DNA of 64,000 nucleotides from Ramlibacter montanisoli. Its GTDB lineage: Bacteria; Pseudomonadota; Gammaproteobacteria; Burkholderiales; Burkholderiaceae_C. The DNA is taken from assembly GCF_013087525.1 (NCBI RefSeq), contig NZ_JABFCS010000001.1, positions 3,968,001 through 4,032,000 on the forward strand, in the 5' to 3' direction. Position 1 is the first letter of the stretch. Each line of letters starts with the position of its first letter. The notes below the pieces were generated by a model. That model made no database searches. It was not told the origin of the DNA and was given only the letters and a program-made list of their open reading frames with translations. Positions 10,593 through 21,173 of this stretch are shown piece by piece. The translations under genes were made by a program, and so were the position numbers.

Positions 10593-12584
10593 GTGCGCCG
10601 GCTGTCCAACTGGCGCCGCTGGTCGCTGTGGATGCTGCTCGGCGTGCTGGTCGTCGCGCTGCTGGTCACGCTGATCTACCTGGCGGCGCGCTACGAGGCG
10701 AGCGTCGCGCAGGCCAACGTGGAGCGCGACGTCGCCGACGCGCTGAGCGACATGCGCTCGGCCCTCACCCGCAACGTGCAGGAACTGCAGGCGCTGCAAT
10801 CCGGGCATCCCACGCGCGATGCGTGGCGCGCACAGGCCGACACGCTGCTGCGCCAGCACCGCGAATGGGTGCGCATCGAATGGCGCGGCCCCACGCTGGA
10901 GCTGCTGTCGGAGGCGGACTCGCCCTTCCGCAACCCCGTGTTCGCCCGCCTGGGCCGCACCAATTCGCTGCCCGAGAGATCCAGCAGGCCTGCGCCACGG
11001 CGCGCCGCCTGAGCAGCCATGCCTATGCGCGCAGCCATTTCGTGCCGCAGGCCGACGGCCTCGGGCTGGAACTGATGGAGCTGTGCCTGCCGCAGGTGGA
11101 AGCCGGGCGGCTCACCGGCTACGTGATCGCCACCTACTCGCTGACCGACCTGCTGGCCACGCAGATCGGCCCGCAGATGGGACGCAGCCAGGAGATCTCC
11201 TTCACCGAAGCCGACGGCACCCGCCTGGCCATGCACGGCCTGGCGCGCCGCGGCATCCGCGTGTTCTCGGCGCAGCAGCTGCTGGACCTGCCGGGCAACA
11301 CCATGGTGCTGCGCATGGACAGCTGGCGGCGTTCGGAGCCGGACCTGTTCCCCAACGTGCTGACGGCGCTGGTCACGGTGATGTCCATCGCCCTGGTCAC
11401 CGTGCTGTTCATGCTGGGTCACGACACGCGCCGGCGGCTGCGCGTGGAGCAGGACTTGGCCGACGCGCTGGCCTTCCGCAAGGCGATGGAGGACTCGCTG
11501 GTGACCGGCCTGCGCGCGCGCGACCTGCAGGGGCGCACCACCTACGTCAATCCCGCCTTCTGCCAGATGGTGGGCTTCAGCGCGGAGGAGCTCCTGGGGC
11601 AGGGCAACCCGCCGCCCTACTGGCCGCCCGAGCGCGCCGAGGAATACGGCAAGCGCCAGGAGGTCCGCCTGACCGGGGGCAACCGGCCGCCGCGCGAAGG
11701 CTTCGAGTCGGTCTTCATGCGCAAGGACGGCACGCGCTTCCCGGTGCTGATCATCGAGGCTCCGCTGATCAACGCGCAGGGCCTGCAGACCGGCTGGATG
11801 AGCGCGGTGCTGGACATCAGCGAGCAGCGCCGCGTGGAGGAGCTCTCGCGCGCCAGCCAGGAGCGGCTGCAGGCCACCGCCCGCCTCGCCACCGTGGGCG
11901 AGATGGCCTCGCTCCTCAGCCACGAACTGAACCAGCCGCTGGCGGCGATCGCCAGCTACGCCAACGGCTCGATCAACCTGCTGCAGCACGCGCCGGCCCC
12001 GGCGCCGGACCTGCAGGTCGCCATGCGGCGCATCGCGGAACAGGCCGACCGCGCCGGGCGCGTCATCAAGAGCGTGCACGACTTCGTGCGCCGGCGCGAC
12101 CAGGCGCGCGAAGCCGTGAGTGCGCAGGCGCTGCTGGACGCGATCCAGCCGCTGGTGAACCTGCAGGCGCGCAAGCTCGGGGTGCGCGTGGACAGCCGCA
12201 TCCCCGAGGGCCTGCCGCGCGTGCTGTGCGACCGCACGATGGTGGAGCAGGTGCTGCTCAACCTGGCGCGCAACGCGATGCAGGCCATGGACGAAGCGCA
12301 CGTCGCGCACCCCGCGCTGGTGATCCAGGTGCGTGCCACCACGGCGACCGAGGCCGGCAAGCGCTGGCTGGAATTCTCGGTGGCCGACTGCGGCCCGGGC
12401 ATCGCCGAGGAGGTGAAGCAGCAGCTGTTCACGCCCTTCTTCACCACCAAGGCGGAAGGCATGGGCCTGGGCCTGAAGCCTGTGCCGCACCGTGGTGGAG
12501 CAGCACGGCGGCCAGCTGGTCTTCGAACCCAACCAGCCGCGCGGTACGATCTTCCGATTCACCCTGCCTGCGCAATTCGCCTGA
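10593..12584 (+). CDS. Membrane sensor histidine kinase with PAS domain (DctS-like), two indels
   Basis: Sensor kinase of a two-component system with the regulator that follows. Layout after correction (about 663 residues): TM1 about 11-32, a periplasmic sensing region of about 220 residues, TM2 about 255-275 (VTVMSIALVTVLFMLG), a PAS domain about 290-400, HisKA with the phospho-acceptor His at about residue 444 in LSHELNQPLAAI, then HATPase_c with N-box NLARNAMQAM, G1 DCGPGI and G2 MGLGLSLC. I chose GTG at 10593 because it directly precedes TM1; no strong ribosome site is visible. A deletion near 10975 (GAGGAG read as GAGAG) and an inserted A near 12475 break the frame. The architecture resembles DctS of C4-dicarboxylate sensing, but no transporter is adjacent, so the ligand is unknown. 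Confidence 0.87.
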
Positions 12585-12586
12585 CC

Positions 12587-13216
12587 ATGCAACCTGCCGC
12601 CGCCGACGCCACCGTCTTCATCGTGGACGACGATGCCGGCGTGCGTGACGCGCTGGCCTGGCTGCTGCGCTCGCGCCGCCTCTTGTCCTCCACCTTCGCC
12701 AGCGGCGAGGAGTTCGACGCGATGCTGCAGGGCGGCTTCCGCCCGAACAGCCCGAGCTGCCTGCTGCTGGACGTGCGCATGCCCGGCATGAGCGGGCTGG
12801 CGCTGTTCGAGCAGATCACGGAACGTGGCCTGGCCGAGGCGCTGCCCGTGATCTTCCTGACCGGCCATGCCGACGTGCCCACCGCAGTGGACATGGTCAA
12901 GCGCGGGGCCTTCGACTTCTGCGAGAAGCCCTTCTCGGACAACGCCCTGGTGGACCGCATCGAGGACGCCTTGCGCCGCTCGGCCGAGGTGCTGGCCGCC
13001 CAGCGCAAGAAGGGCGCGCTGCACAACCGGCTGGCCGAGCTGACCGAGCGCGAGCGCGACGTGATGGGCCTGGTGGCCAAGGGCCTGCCCAACAAGCTGA
13101 TCGCCGACCAGCTCGCGATCAGCGTGCGGACGGTGGAGGTGCACCGCGCGCGCGTGTTCGACAAGATGGAAGTGAAGTCGGCGGTGGAGTTGGCGAACCT
13201 GCTGCGCGACCTGTAG
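12587..13216 (+). CDS. FixJ/NarL-type response regulator (DctR-like)
   Basis: Transcriptional response regulator, 209 residues, two bases after the kinase stop, so surely its partner. The receiver domain spans about residues 8-125, with acidic pocket DDD at 14-16, phospho-acceptor Asp62 in LLLDVRMPG, switch Thr92 in FLTGH and Lys114 in CEKPF. A LuxR-type helix-turn-helix spans about 150-205 (LTERERDVMGLVAKG, SVRTVEVHRARVFDKM). This is the FixJ/DctR layout. The TAG stop lies at the very start of a long inverted repeat that should end the transcript. Confidence 0.94.
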   Translation: MQPAAADATVFIVDDDAGVRDALAWLLRSRRLLSSTFASGEEFDAMLQGGFRPNSPSCLLLDVRMPGMSGLALFEQITERGLAEALPVIFLTGHADVPTAVDMVKRGAFDFCEKPFSDNALVDRIEDALRRSAEVLAAQRKKGALHNRLAELTERERDVMGLVAKGLPNKLIADQLAISVRTVEVHRARVFDKMEVKSAVELANLLRDL

Positions 13217-13289
13217 GCTGGGGTGACGCAGGAACCCCAGCGATGCTCAACAGCGCTGGGGTTCGGCTTCGCGCTCACCGCCAGCCTAC
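13213..13289. terminator. Long imperfect inverted repeat between convergent genes (REP-like copy 1)
   Basis: The left arm begins GTAGGCTGGGGTGACG and includes the TAG stop of the response regulator. The right arm ends CTCACCGCCAGCCTAC and includes, on the other strand, the TAG stop of the small membrane peptide. The arms pair over most of about 30 bases with small bulges. It resembles the repeats at 14551-14631 and 38149-38229. It probably serves as a two-way terminator or mRNA 3' stabiliser. There is no clear T-run, so intrinsic termination is unproven. Confidence 0.75.
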
Positions 13290-13402
13290 TTGTCTTCCTC
13301 CCGCGGCGGCTCCCCGCCCTTGCGCCCCGAAAACATCGTCCACCAGACGATGAGGCCCAGCAGCACCAACGCGCCCAGCGCTTCCAGCAGAATCAGCAGC
13401 AT
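13286..13402 (-). CDS. Small single-pass membrane peptide, 38 residues
   Basis: Encodes a 38-residue peptide with one strongly hydrophobic segment (about residues 2-22, LLILLEALGALVLLGLIVWW) and a charged tail (SGRKGGEPPREEDK), so topology is N-out or N-in with a cytoplasmic basic/acidic tail. A GGAAAG sequence sits just before its ATG. The stop codon forms the tip of one arm of the inverted repeat whose other arm starts with the regulator's stop. This symmetry, and the plausible membrane sequence, support a real gene. Its ATG overlaps the mltA ATG on the other strand in a CATG. I do not recognise a family. Confidence 0.6.
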   Translation of the reverse strand: MLLILLEALGALVLLGLIVWWTMFSGRKGGEPPREEDK

Positions 13403-14549
13403 GTCTTTCCGGGTCCTGTCCTTCGCCGCGATTGTAGGAATGCTCGCGGCCTGCGCCTCCGTGCCGCTGCCGCCGCAGGCGCCCGCGCGCCCGCCGACGC
13501 CTGCCTCCGCGCCTGCTGGCGTGCAACCCGCGCCCGTGGACGGCCTGCCGCCGGGCGTGATCACCCGCGGCCGCAGCCGCTGGGTGCCGGTGGCCTGGAG
13601 CGAGCTGCCGGGCTTCGCCGGCGATGCCCTGCACGAGGCGTGGAATGCCTGGGTGCGCAGCTGCGAGCGGCCGCAGCCGCCGCACGCGGCGCTGTGCCCC
13701 GAGGTGCGGCGCCTGTCGATCGCCAGCGCCGACGAGCAGCGCGCCTGGATGACGCAGCGGCTGCAGCCTTATCGCGTCGAGCCGCTGCAGCCGGGCGCCG
13801 AGTCTCTGCTCACGGGCTACTACGAGCCGATGCTCGATGCCAGCCGCGTGCCCAGCGCGGCGCAGCAGGTGCCGCTCTACCGGCTGCCCGCGGACAGCGC
13901 GACGCGCAGGCCCTGGTACACGCGGCAGGAAATCGACACCCTGCCACAGGCACGCGCGGCGTTGCGCGGCCGCGAGATCGCCTACGTCGCGGATCCGCTC
14001 GATGCGCTGTCCCTGCAGATCCAGGGCTCGGGCCGCGTGCGGGTCACCGAGCCGGACGGCCGCGTGAGCACGATGCGCCTGGCCTTCGCCGGCAGCAACG
14101 AGCAGCCTTACCGCAGCGTGGGCAGCTGGCTGCTGCAGCAGGGCGCGCTGCGCGATGCATCGTGGCCGGGCATCAAGGCCTGGGCGCGCGCCAACCCGCA
14201 GCGCGTGCAGGAGATGCTGTGGAGCAACCCGCGGGTGGTGTTCTTCCGCGAGGAGCCGCTGACCGAGCTGGACGCCGCCTTCGGGCCGCGCGGCGCGCAG
14301 GGCGTGCCGCTCACGCCGGGCCGCTCGATCGCCGTGGACAAGGACAGCATCCCCTATGGGACGCCGGTGTGGCTGGCCTCGCCCGGGCCGCTCCTGAACC
14401 TCAACCGCCTGGTGATCGCGCAGGACACCGGCAGTGCGATCGTGGGGGCGGTGCGGGCGGATTACTTCGTGGGGTGGGGGCCCGAGGCGGGGGATGTGGC
14501 CGGGAGGTTGAAGCAGCCGCTGGCGATGTGGGTGCTCTGGCCGCGTTGA
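13401..14549 (+). CDS. mltA: Membrane-bound lytic murein transglycosylase A
   Basis: Outer-membrane lipoprotein that cleaves peptidoglycan glycan strands to 1,6-anhydro-muropeptides. The 382-residue protein has a lipoprotein signal with lipobox LAAC (Cys about 18), the MltA domain (SLLTGYYEPML, LSLQIQGSGRV, LAFAGSNEQPYRS) and a C-terminal 3D domain with the catalytic Asp in AQDTGSAI and the DYFVGWGPEAG block. The start at 13401 is chosen because the signal peptide begins there; longer forms would put hydrophilic residues in front of it. No Shine-Dalgarno is obvious. It ends in front of a long inverted repeat. Confidence 0.95.
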   Translation: MSFRVLSFAAIVGMLAACASVPLPPQAPARPPTPASAPAGVQPAPVDGLPPGVITRGRSRWVPVAWSELPGFAGDALHEAWNAWVRSCERPQPPHAALCPEVRRLSIASADEQRAWMTQRLQPYRVEPLQPGAESLLTGYYEPMLDASRVPSAAQQVPLYRLPADSATRRPWYTRQEIDTLPQARAALRGREIAYVADPLDALSLQIQGSGRVRVTEPDGRVSTMRLAFAGSNEQPYRSVGSWLLQQGALRDASWPGIKAWARANPQRVQEMLWSNPRVVFFREEPLTELDAAFGPRGAQGVPLTPGRSIAVDKDSIPYGTPVWLASPGPLLNLNRLVIAQDTGSAIVGAVRADYFVGWGPEAGDVAGRLKQPLAMWVLWPR

Positions 14550-14550
14550 A

Positions 14551-14631
14551 CGCTGGGGTTCGGCTGCGCCTCACCGCCAGCCTACCGGAGGCAGTTTCGT
14601 AGGCTGGTGGTGAGCGAAGCGAACCCCAGCA
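14551..14631. repeat. Long inverted repeat, REP-like copy 2 (likely bidirectional terminator)
   Basis: Arms of about 33-35 bases: 14551-14585 starts CGCTGGGGTTCGGCTGCG and ends CGCCAGCCTAC; 14599-14631 starts GTAGGCTGGTGGTGAG and ends CGAACCCCAGCA. They are near-perfect reverse complements with a 13-base loop. It lies between the convergent mltA and asnC-type genes. The CTGGGGTTCG and CAGCCTAC ends are shared with copy 1. Repeats of this kind are scattered between genes in many Comamonadaceae genomes (from memory). Confidence 0.82.
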
Positions 14632-14672
14632 TCAAGCCTTCAGGTGCGACAGCGGCCAGCTCGAACTCGCCT

Positions 14673-15107
14673 TCACCTCCCCAGTGAAAAACTGGTGTGG
14701 AGGTCCTTCACGTTCGGCAGGTTGATCAGCACCTTGCGCGCGAACTGCGAGAAGGTGTCCAGGTCGCGCGACACCACCTGCAGCTCGAAGGTTCCGGCGC
14801 CGCTGATGTAGTGGCAGGACACGATCTCCGGGATCTTCCGGATCGCGTCCTCCATTTCGCGCGTGCGCTCGCCGGTGTTGCGGTCGGCATCCAGCCGCAC
14901 GAAAGCCAGCACGCCCAGCCCGATCCGGTGGCGGTCGATTTCCGCGTGGTAGCCCTTGATGTAGCCGGCCTCCTCCAGCGCCCGCACGCGCCGCCAGCAG
15001 GGCGCGGCGGACAGGCCGACGCGCTGCGCAAGCTCCGCGTTGGTCAGGCGCCCGTCGGCCTGCAGCTCGGTAAGGATTTGGACGTCATATCTGTCGAGTG
15101 TTTCCAT
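14673..15107 (-). CDS. Lrp/AsnC family transcriptional regulator
   Basis: Small DNA-binding regulator of amino-acid metabolism, 144 residues, normal for the family. An N-terminal winged helix-turn-helix (about 4-60: ILTELQADGRLTNAELAQRVGLS, then CWRRVRALEEAGYI) is followed by the RAM effector-binding domain (about 65-140). It is transcribed divergently from the indolepyruvate oxidoreductase gene, with 128 bp between starts. Lrp/AsnC proteins often control the neighbouring divergent gene and respond to an amino acid, so an aromatic or branched-chain amino acid or its keto-acid is a reasonable guess for the ligand. Confidence 0.93.
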   Translation of the reverse strand: METLDRYDVQILTELQADGRLTNAELAQRVGLSAAPCWRRVRALEEAGYIKGYHAEIDRHRIGLGVLAFVRLDADRNTGERTREMEDAIRKIPEIVSCHYISGAGTFELQVVSRDLDTFSQFARKVLINLPNVKDLHTSFSLGR

Positions 15108-15235
15108 AAAGTGGCTTTTGGCGAAAGAATCTTCCCCATCCTACCGGTCCCAAGGCACAGAAAGCAAAAACCTATCGGCTAGCCACGCATACACTGGACG
15201 GCCACGACAGGCGCGTCAATGGAGACAAGACAACG

Positions 15236-18200
15236 ATGAACGCACCGCTGCCCGAACACATTCGCAAGGCGCTCGAGACCGTCACGCTGGACGACAAGTA
15301 CTCGCTCGATTACGGGCGCGCCTTCATGAGCGGCGTGCAGGCGCTGGTCAAGCTGCCGATGCTCCAGCGTCAACGCGACGCGCTGGCCGGCAGGAACACC
15401 GCCGGCTTCATCAGCGGCTACCGCGGCTCCCCCTGGGCGGCTACGACCAGGCGCTGTGGAAGGCCCGCAAGTACCTGAGGCGCAGAACATCGTGTTCCAG
15501 CCGGGGGTGAACGAGGAACTCGCGGCCACGGCCTTGTGGGGCACCCAGCAGCTCGGGTTCGCGCCTCCCGGCAGCAACAAGTTCGACGGCGTGTTCGGCA
15601 TCTGGTACGGCAAGGGCCCCGGCGTCGACCGCTGCTCCGACGTCTTCAAGCACGCCAACATGGCCGGCACCACGCCCTGGGGCGGCGTGATCGCGGTGGC
15701 CGGCGACGACCACGTGGCCAAGAGTTCCACCGCCGCCCACCAGAGCGACCACATCTTCAAGGCCTGCGGCCTGCCGGTGTTCTTCCCGGCCACGGTGCAG
15801 GAGATCCTGGACCTCGGCCTGCACGCCTTCGCCATGAGCCGCTATGCCGGCGTCTGGTCCGGCATGAAGACGATCCAGGAGATCGTCGAGTCCAGCGCCA
15901 CGGCGATGATCGATCCCGAGCGCGTGCAGATCCACATTCCCACCGATTTCCAGATGCCCCCCGGCGGCGTGCACATCCGCTGGCCCGACGTGGCGCTGGA
16001 CCAGGAAGCGCGCCTGTTCGACTACAAGTGGTACGCCGCGCTGGCGTACATCCGCGCCAACCGCCTGAACTACAACGTCATCGCGACGCCGAACGACCGC
16101 TTCGGCATCATCGCCAGCGGCAAGGCCTGGAACGACACCCGCCAGGCCCTCCTGGACCTGGGCCTGGACGACGACACCTGCCGCCGCCTGGGCATCCGCC
16201 TGCACAAGGTGGCGGTGGTCTGGCCGCTGGAAGCGCAGATCACGCGCGAATTCGCACAGGGCCTGCGCGAGATTCTGGTGGTGGAGGAAAAGCGCCAGGT
16301 CATCGAATACCAGCTGAAGGAAGAGCTCTACAACTGGCGGCCCGACGTGCGTCCCAACGTGGTGGGCAAGTTCGAGGAAGCCGACGGCGACTACTCGGGC
16401 GGCGAATGGTCGATGCCCAACCCGACGGCCAACACCCTGCTGCGCGCCAACGCGGACCTGTCGCCGGCGCTGATCGCGCGCGATCGCCCGCCGCCTGAAG
16501 AAGATGGGGCTGGATGCCGACGTGCAGGGCCGCATCGACGCGCAGCTGGCGATCCTGGAAGCCAAGGAACGCGCGATGCAGGTGGTGGAGGTCAAGGGCG
16601 ACCGCATGCCCTGGTTCTGTTCCGGCTGCCCGCACAACACCTCCACCGTGGTGCCGGAAGGCTCGCGCGCCATGGCCGGCATCGGCTGCCACTTCATGGC
16701 GACCTGGATGGACCGCGCCACCATCGGCTTCACGCAGATGGGCGGCGAAGGCGTGCCCTGGGTCGGGCAGCAGCCCTTCACGACCGACAAGCACATGTTC
16801 GCCAACCTGGGCGACGGCACCTACTTCCACAGCGGCTCGCTGGCCATCCGCCAGGCCATCGCCGCCGGCGTGAACATCACCTACAAGGTCCTCTACAACG
16901 ACGCGGTCGCGATGACCGGCGGCCAGCCGGTGGGCGAGCGTCCCGAGGGCCACACCCCGCTGCAGATCGCGCACAGCCTGGTGGCCGAAGGCGTGGTGAA
17001 GCTGGTGGTGGTGACCGACGAGCCGGAGAAGTACGAGGGCGCCAGGCTGCCTGCCGGCGTGACCGTGCACCACCGCGACGAGCTCGATCGCATCCAGCGC
17101 GAGCTGCGCGAGATCCAGGGCGTCACGGCCATGATCTACGACCAGACCTGTGCCACCGAGAAGCGCCGCCGCCGCAAGCGCGGGGCCATGGTGGACCCGG
17201 CGCTGCGCGTGATGATCAACGACCTGGTCTGCGAAGGTTGCGGCGACTGCAGCGTCAAGTCCAACTGCCTGTCGGTGGAGCCGCTGGAGACCGAGTTCGG
17301 CCGCAAGCGCACCATCAACCAGAGCACCTGCAACAAGGACACCAGCTGCCTCAAGGGCTTCTGCCCGAGCTTCGTCACGGTCGAGGGCGGCCGGCTGAAA
17401 GGCAAGGCGAAGAAGGAAGCGGGTCCCTCGCCCTTCGAAGGCCCGGAGATCCCGGAGCCGATGCTGCCCGCCACCGCCGAGGCCTACGGCATCGTGGTCG
17501 CCGGCGTCGGCGGCACCGGCGTCATCACCATCGGCCAGCTGCTCGGCATGGCCGCGCACATGGAAGGCAAGGGCATCGTCACCCAGGACTCCGCGGGGCT
17601 GGCGCAAAAGGGCGGCGCCACCTGGAGCCACGTGCTGATCGCCGACGACCAGGACGCGATCCGCACCACCCGCGTCAGCATGGCCGCGGCCGACCTGATC
17701 ATCGGCTGCGATCCCATCGTCACCGGCGGCAAGGAAACCGTGCTGCGCATGCGCCCGGGCCGCACCCGCGTGGCGCTGAACGCGCACAGCACGCCGACCG
17801 CGGCCTTCGTGAAGAACGCTGCCTGGGAGAACCCCTCGGACGCCTGCGCCGTCGAGATCGGCAAGGCCGTGGGCCTCGAGAACATGGGCTCCTTCAATGC
17901 CGAGGGGCTGGCCGCCCGCGTCATGGGCGACAGCATCTACACCAACCCGCTGATGCTGGGCTACGCCTGGCAGAAGGGCTGGATCCCGCTGGCGCGCGAG
18001 TCGCTGCTGCGCGCCATCGAGCTCAACGCCGTGGCGGTGGACAACAACAAGGCCGCCTTCCAGTGGGGTCGCCGGGCCGCGCACGATCCGGCGTCGGTGG
18101 CCGGCCTGATGGCGCCGTCGGCCCAGGTGATCGAGTTCAAGAAGCGCGAAACGGTGGAAAGCATCGTCAAGCGCCGTGTCGCCTTCCTCACGGACTACCA

Positions 18201-18798
18201 GGATGCCGGCTATGCCGAGCGCTACCGGGACCTGGTGGAGCGGGTGCGGGTCGCCGAGCTGCCGCTGGGCAAGTCGCTGCTGACCGAAACGGTCGCCAAG
18301 GGCCTGTTCAAGCTGATGGCCTACAAGGACGAATACGAGGTCGCCCGCCTGCACGCCGACACCGGCTTCCGCGAGAAGATCGCCGCCCAGTTCGAGGGCG
18401 ACTTCAAGGTCCACTACCACCTGGCGCCGCCGCTGCTGGCCAGGCACGACGACAAGGGCGAGCTGGTCAAGCGGAAGTTCGGCCCCTGGACCTTCCACCT
18501 GTTCAAGCTGCTGGCCCGCCTCAAGGGCCTGCGCGGCACGCCGCTGGACATCTTCGGCCGCACCGAGGAGCGCCGCACGGAACGCGCGCTGGTCGAGGAA
18601 TACCGGCAGACCGTGCTGGAACTCGTCGCCGGCCTGCAGCCCGGCAACCATGCCCTGGCCGTGGAAATTGCCGGCCTGCCGGACAAGATCCGCGGCTACG
18701 GCCATGTCAAGGCGCGCAACCTGGCGGCGGTCCGGCCGGAATGGCAGCGCCTGATGGAACAGTGGCGCGGCCAGGCCACGGAGCGCCAGGCCGCCTGA
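15236..18798 (+). CDS. Indolepyruvate:ferredoxin oxidoreductase, fused alpha-beta type, three indels
   Basis: Oxidatively decarboxylates aryl-pyruvates from aromatic amino-acid transamination to acyl-CoA, passing electrons to ferredoxin. About 1,188 residues after correction: pyrimidine-binding domain, TPP-binding domain (WFCSGCPHNTS, GIGCHFMATWMDR, GDGTYFHSGSL), a ferredoxin-like cysteine cluster (CEGCGDC, SNC, CNKDTSC, GFCPSF), then the gamma domain (GVGGTGVITIGQLLG) and a C-terminal extension. Deletions lie near 15433 (C6 read as C5) and near 15476 (CTGGAGG read as CTGAGG); near 16480 a GC repeat seems two bases short. The AsnC-type regulator is divergent upstream. It precedes yajC by 116 bp, likely with its own promoter between. 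Confidence 0.92.
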
Positions 18799-18818
18799 AG
18801 GCCCCCGGCGCTTCCCCC

Positions 18819-18824
18819 TACAAT
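18819..18824 (+). promoter_or_regulatory. Candidate -10 element for yajC-secD-secF
   Basis: TACAAT in otherwise very GC-rich DNA, 91 bases before the yajC start and 20 bases after the oxidoreductase stop. No good -35 hexamer is visible 16-18 bases upstream. Position and base composition are the only support. Confidence 0.35.
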
Positions 18825-18914
18825 CGTCCTTCCTTTCCGCGGCAGGCGGGCAGCTTCGTGCTGGCCGCCCCGCGGGCATCCCTTTCCCTTGACGGTTTTC
18901 GACCTGGAGTCACC

Positions 18915-19247
18915 GTGTTGATCTCTTCCGCCTTCGCCCAAACGGCGCCGGCCGCCGCTGCCGGCGGCGACATGCAGTCTTCCTTCATGAGCCTGCTGCC
19001 GCTGGTGCTGATGTTCGTGGTCCTGTACTTCGTGATGATCCGCCCGCAGATGAAGCGGCAGAAGGAGCATCGCGCCATGGTGGAGGCCCTCGCCAAGGGC
19101 GACGAGGTGGCCACCGCCGGCGGCCTGCTGGGCCGCGTCACCAAGCTGGGCGACACCTACCTGGGCGTGGAAGTCGCGCCCGGCGTGGAAGTGCAGGTCC
19201 AGCGCACGGCCGTCGTGCAGGTCCTGCCCAAGGGTTCCATCAAGTAA
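18915..19247 (+). CDS. yajC: Preprotein translocase accessory subunit YajC
   Basis: Small inner-membrane subunit that associates with SecDF. About 110 residues: a short N-terminus (LISSAFAQTAP), one membrane segment (about 22-45, SLLPLVLMFVVLYFVMIRPQ) and a basic cytoplasmic domain with KGDEVATAGGLLGRV. The start is GTG at 18915, five bases after GGAG; TTG at 18918 is the alternative. It lies three bases before secD, in the usual yajC-secD-secF operon. The usual upstream tgt/queA genes are absent here; the oxidoreductase stands in their place. Confidence 0.95.
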   Translation: MLISSAFAQTAPAAAAGGDMQSSFMSLLPLVLMFVVLYFVMIRPQMKRQKEHRAMVEALAKGDEVATAGGLLGRVTKLGDTYLGVEVAPGVEVQVQRTAVVQVLPKGSIK

Positions 19248-19250
19248 GCC

Positions 19251-21130
19251 GTGAACCGCTATCCGCTCTGGAAGTACGCGATCCTGGTGGTCGCGTTCCT
19301 CATCGGGGTGCTCTACACCCTGCCCAATTTCTTCGGCGAGGACCCCGCGGTCCAGGTGTCGGCGGCGCGCAGCAGCGTGCGCGTGGACGCCACGACCCAG
19401 GCGCGCATCCAGCAGGCGCTGGCGCAGGCGGGCATCAAGCCGCTGTCGCTGGCCCAGGAGGGTGCGTCGATCAAGTGCGCCTGGAAAGCACCGACGCGCA
19501 GCTGAAGGCCAAGGACGCCATCCAGCGCGCGCTGTCGCCGGACCCCAACGACGCCGGCTACGTGGTGGCGCTGAACCTGCTGTCCAAGACGCCGGGGTGG
19601 ATGGAGGCCGTGAACGCGCGCCCCATGTACCTGGGCCTGGACCTGCGCGGCGGCGTGCACTTCATGCTGCAGGTGGACATGCAGGCGGCGCTGACCAAGA
19701 AGGTGGAATCCTTCGCGGGCGACCTGCGCAGCGTGCTGCGCGAGAAGAACGTGCGCCACGCCGGCATCGAACGCAGCGGCAACGAGCTCGTGGTCAATTT
19801 CCGCGACCCCGCGGCCCTGCAGGCTGCGCGCACCGTGATCACCGACCAGTTCGCGGACCTGCAGGTCACCGAGTCCGTGCAGGGCGACACCACGCGGCTG
19901 GTGGCGACCATCAAGCCGGAGGCCGCGCGCCGCCTGCAGGACCAGGCGCTCAAGCAGAACATCGTCACGCTGCACAACCGGATCAACGAGCTGGGCGTGG
20001 CCGAGCCGGTGATCCAGCAGCAGGGCACCGACCGCATCGTGGTGCAGCTGCCGGGCGTGCAGGACACGGCGCGCGCCAAGGACATCCTGGGCCGCACCGC
20101 GACCCTGGAATTCCGCCTGGTGGACGAGAGCACCGAGGGCCGTGCCGCCGAACTCGGCACCGGCCCGGTGCCCTTCGGTTCCGAGCGCTTCATGGAGCGC
20201 AACGGCCGGCCGGTGATCGTGAAGAAGCAGGTCGTGCTGACCGGCGACAGCCTGACCGACGCCCAGACCGGCTTCGACCAGCAGTCGCAGGCGCCCAAGG
20301 TGGACCTGACCGTGGACGCCAAGGGCGGCCGCATCATGCGCGACGTCAGCCGCGAGAACCTCAAGAAGCGGATGGCGATCATCCTGTTCGAGAAGGGCAA
20401 GGGCGAGGCGCTGACCGCGCCCGTGATCCAGGGCGAGCTGGGCAACCGCTTCCAGATCTCCGGCTCGATGAACGTCAACGAGGCGAACGACCTGGCGCTG
20501 CTGCTGCGCGCCGGCTCGCTGGCCGCGCCGATGGAGATCATCGAGGAGATGACGATCGGCCCCAGCCTGGGCGCCGAGAACATCGCGAAGGGCTTCAACA
20601 GCGTGGCCTGGGGCTTCGCCGCGATCTGCGCCTTCATGATCGTGTACTACATGCTGTTCGGCGTGTTCTCCAGCCTGGCGCTGGGCGTCAACCTGCTGCT
20701 GCTGGTGGCGATCCTGTCCATGCTGCAGGCCACCCTGACCCTGCCGGGCATGGCGGCCATGGCGCTGGCGCTGGGCATGGCCATCGATTCGAACGTTTTG
20801 ATCAACGAACGGGTGCGCGAGGAGCTGCGCAGCGGCGCTTCGCCGCAGGCCGCGATCACCGCCGGCTACGACCGGGCCTGGGCCACCATCCTGGACTCGA
20901 ACGTGACCACCCTGATTGCCGGCGTGGCGCTGCTGGCCTTCGGCTCGGGGCCGGTGCGCGGCTTCGCGGTGGTCCACTGCATCGGCATCCTGACCTCGAT
21001 GTTCTCGGCGGTGTTCTTCTCCCGCGGCCTGGTGAACCTCTGGTACGGCCGCCAGAAGAAGCTCAAGTCGGTTTCCATCGGCACGGTCTGGCGGCCGGAC
21101 GCCGATGGCGCTATAACCAAGGCAGAGTAA
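19251..21130 (+). CDS. secD: Protein translocase subunit SecD, one indel
   Basis: Inner-membrane subunit that, with SecF, uses the proton gradient to pull secreted proteins through SecYEG. About 626 residues: TM1 (about 7-25), large periplasmic domain (P1 head and base), then five membrane segments at the C-terminus with DLRGGVHF, AMAIDSNVLINERVREE and the RND-like helices. GTG start, three bases after yajC. A one-base deletion near 19475 (AAGGTG read as AAGTG) splits it between QEGASIK and RLESTDAQLKAK. As SecDF is near-essential, this is best read as a sequence error. secF follows. Confidence 0.96.
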
Positions 21131-21173
21131 GAGATTGCTTCAGGGGCGCGTGCGCCCCCAAAAGGACAAGGTA

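Noticed and set aside
19251..21130. Programmed frameshifting as explanation for the broken secD and other genes
   Set aside because: No slippery heptamer with a downstream structure is common to the sites. Both insertions and deletions occur, across unrelated genes. Sequence error is simpler.
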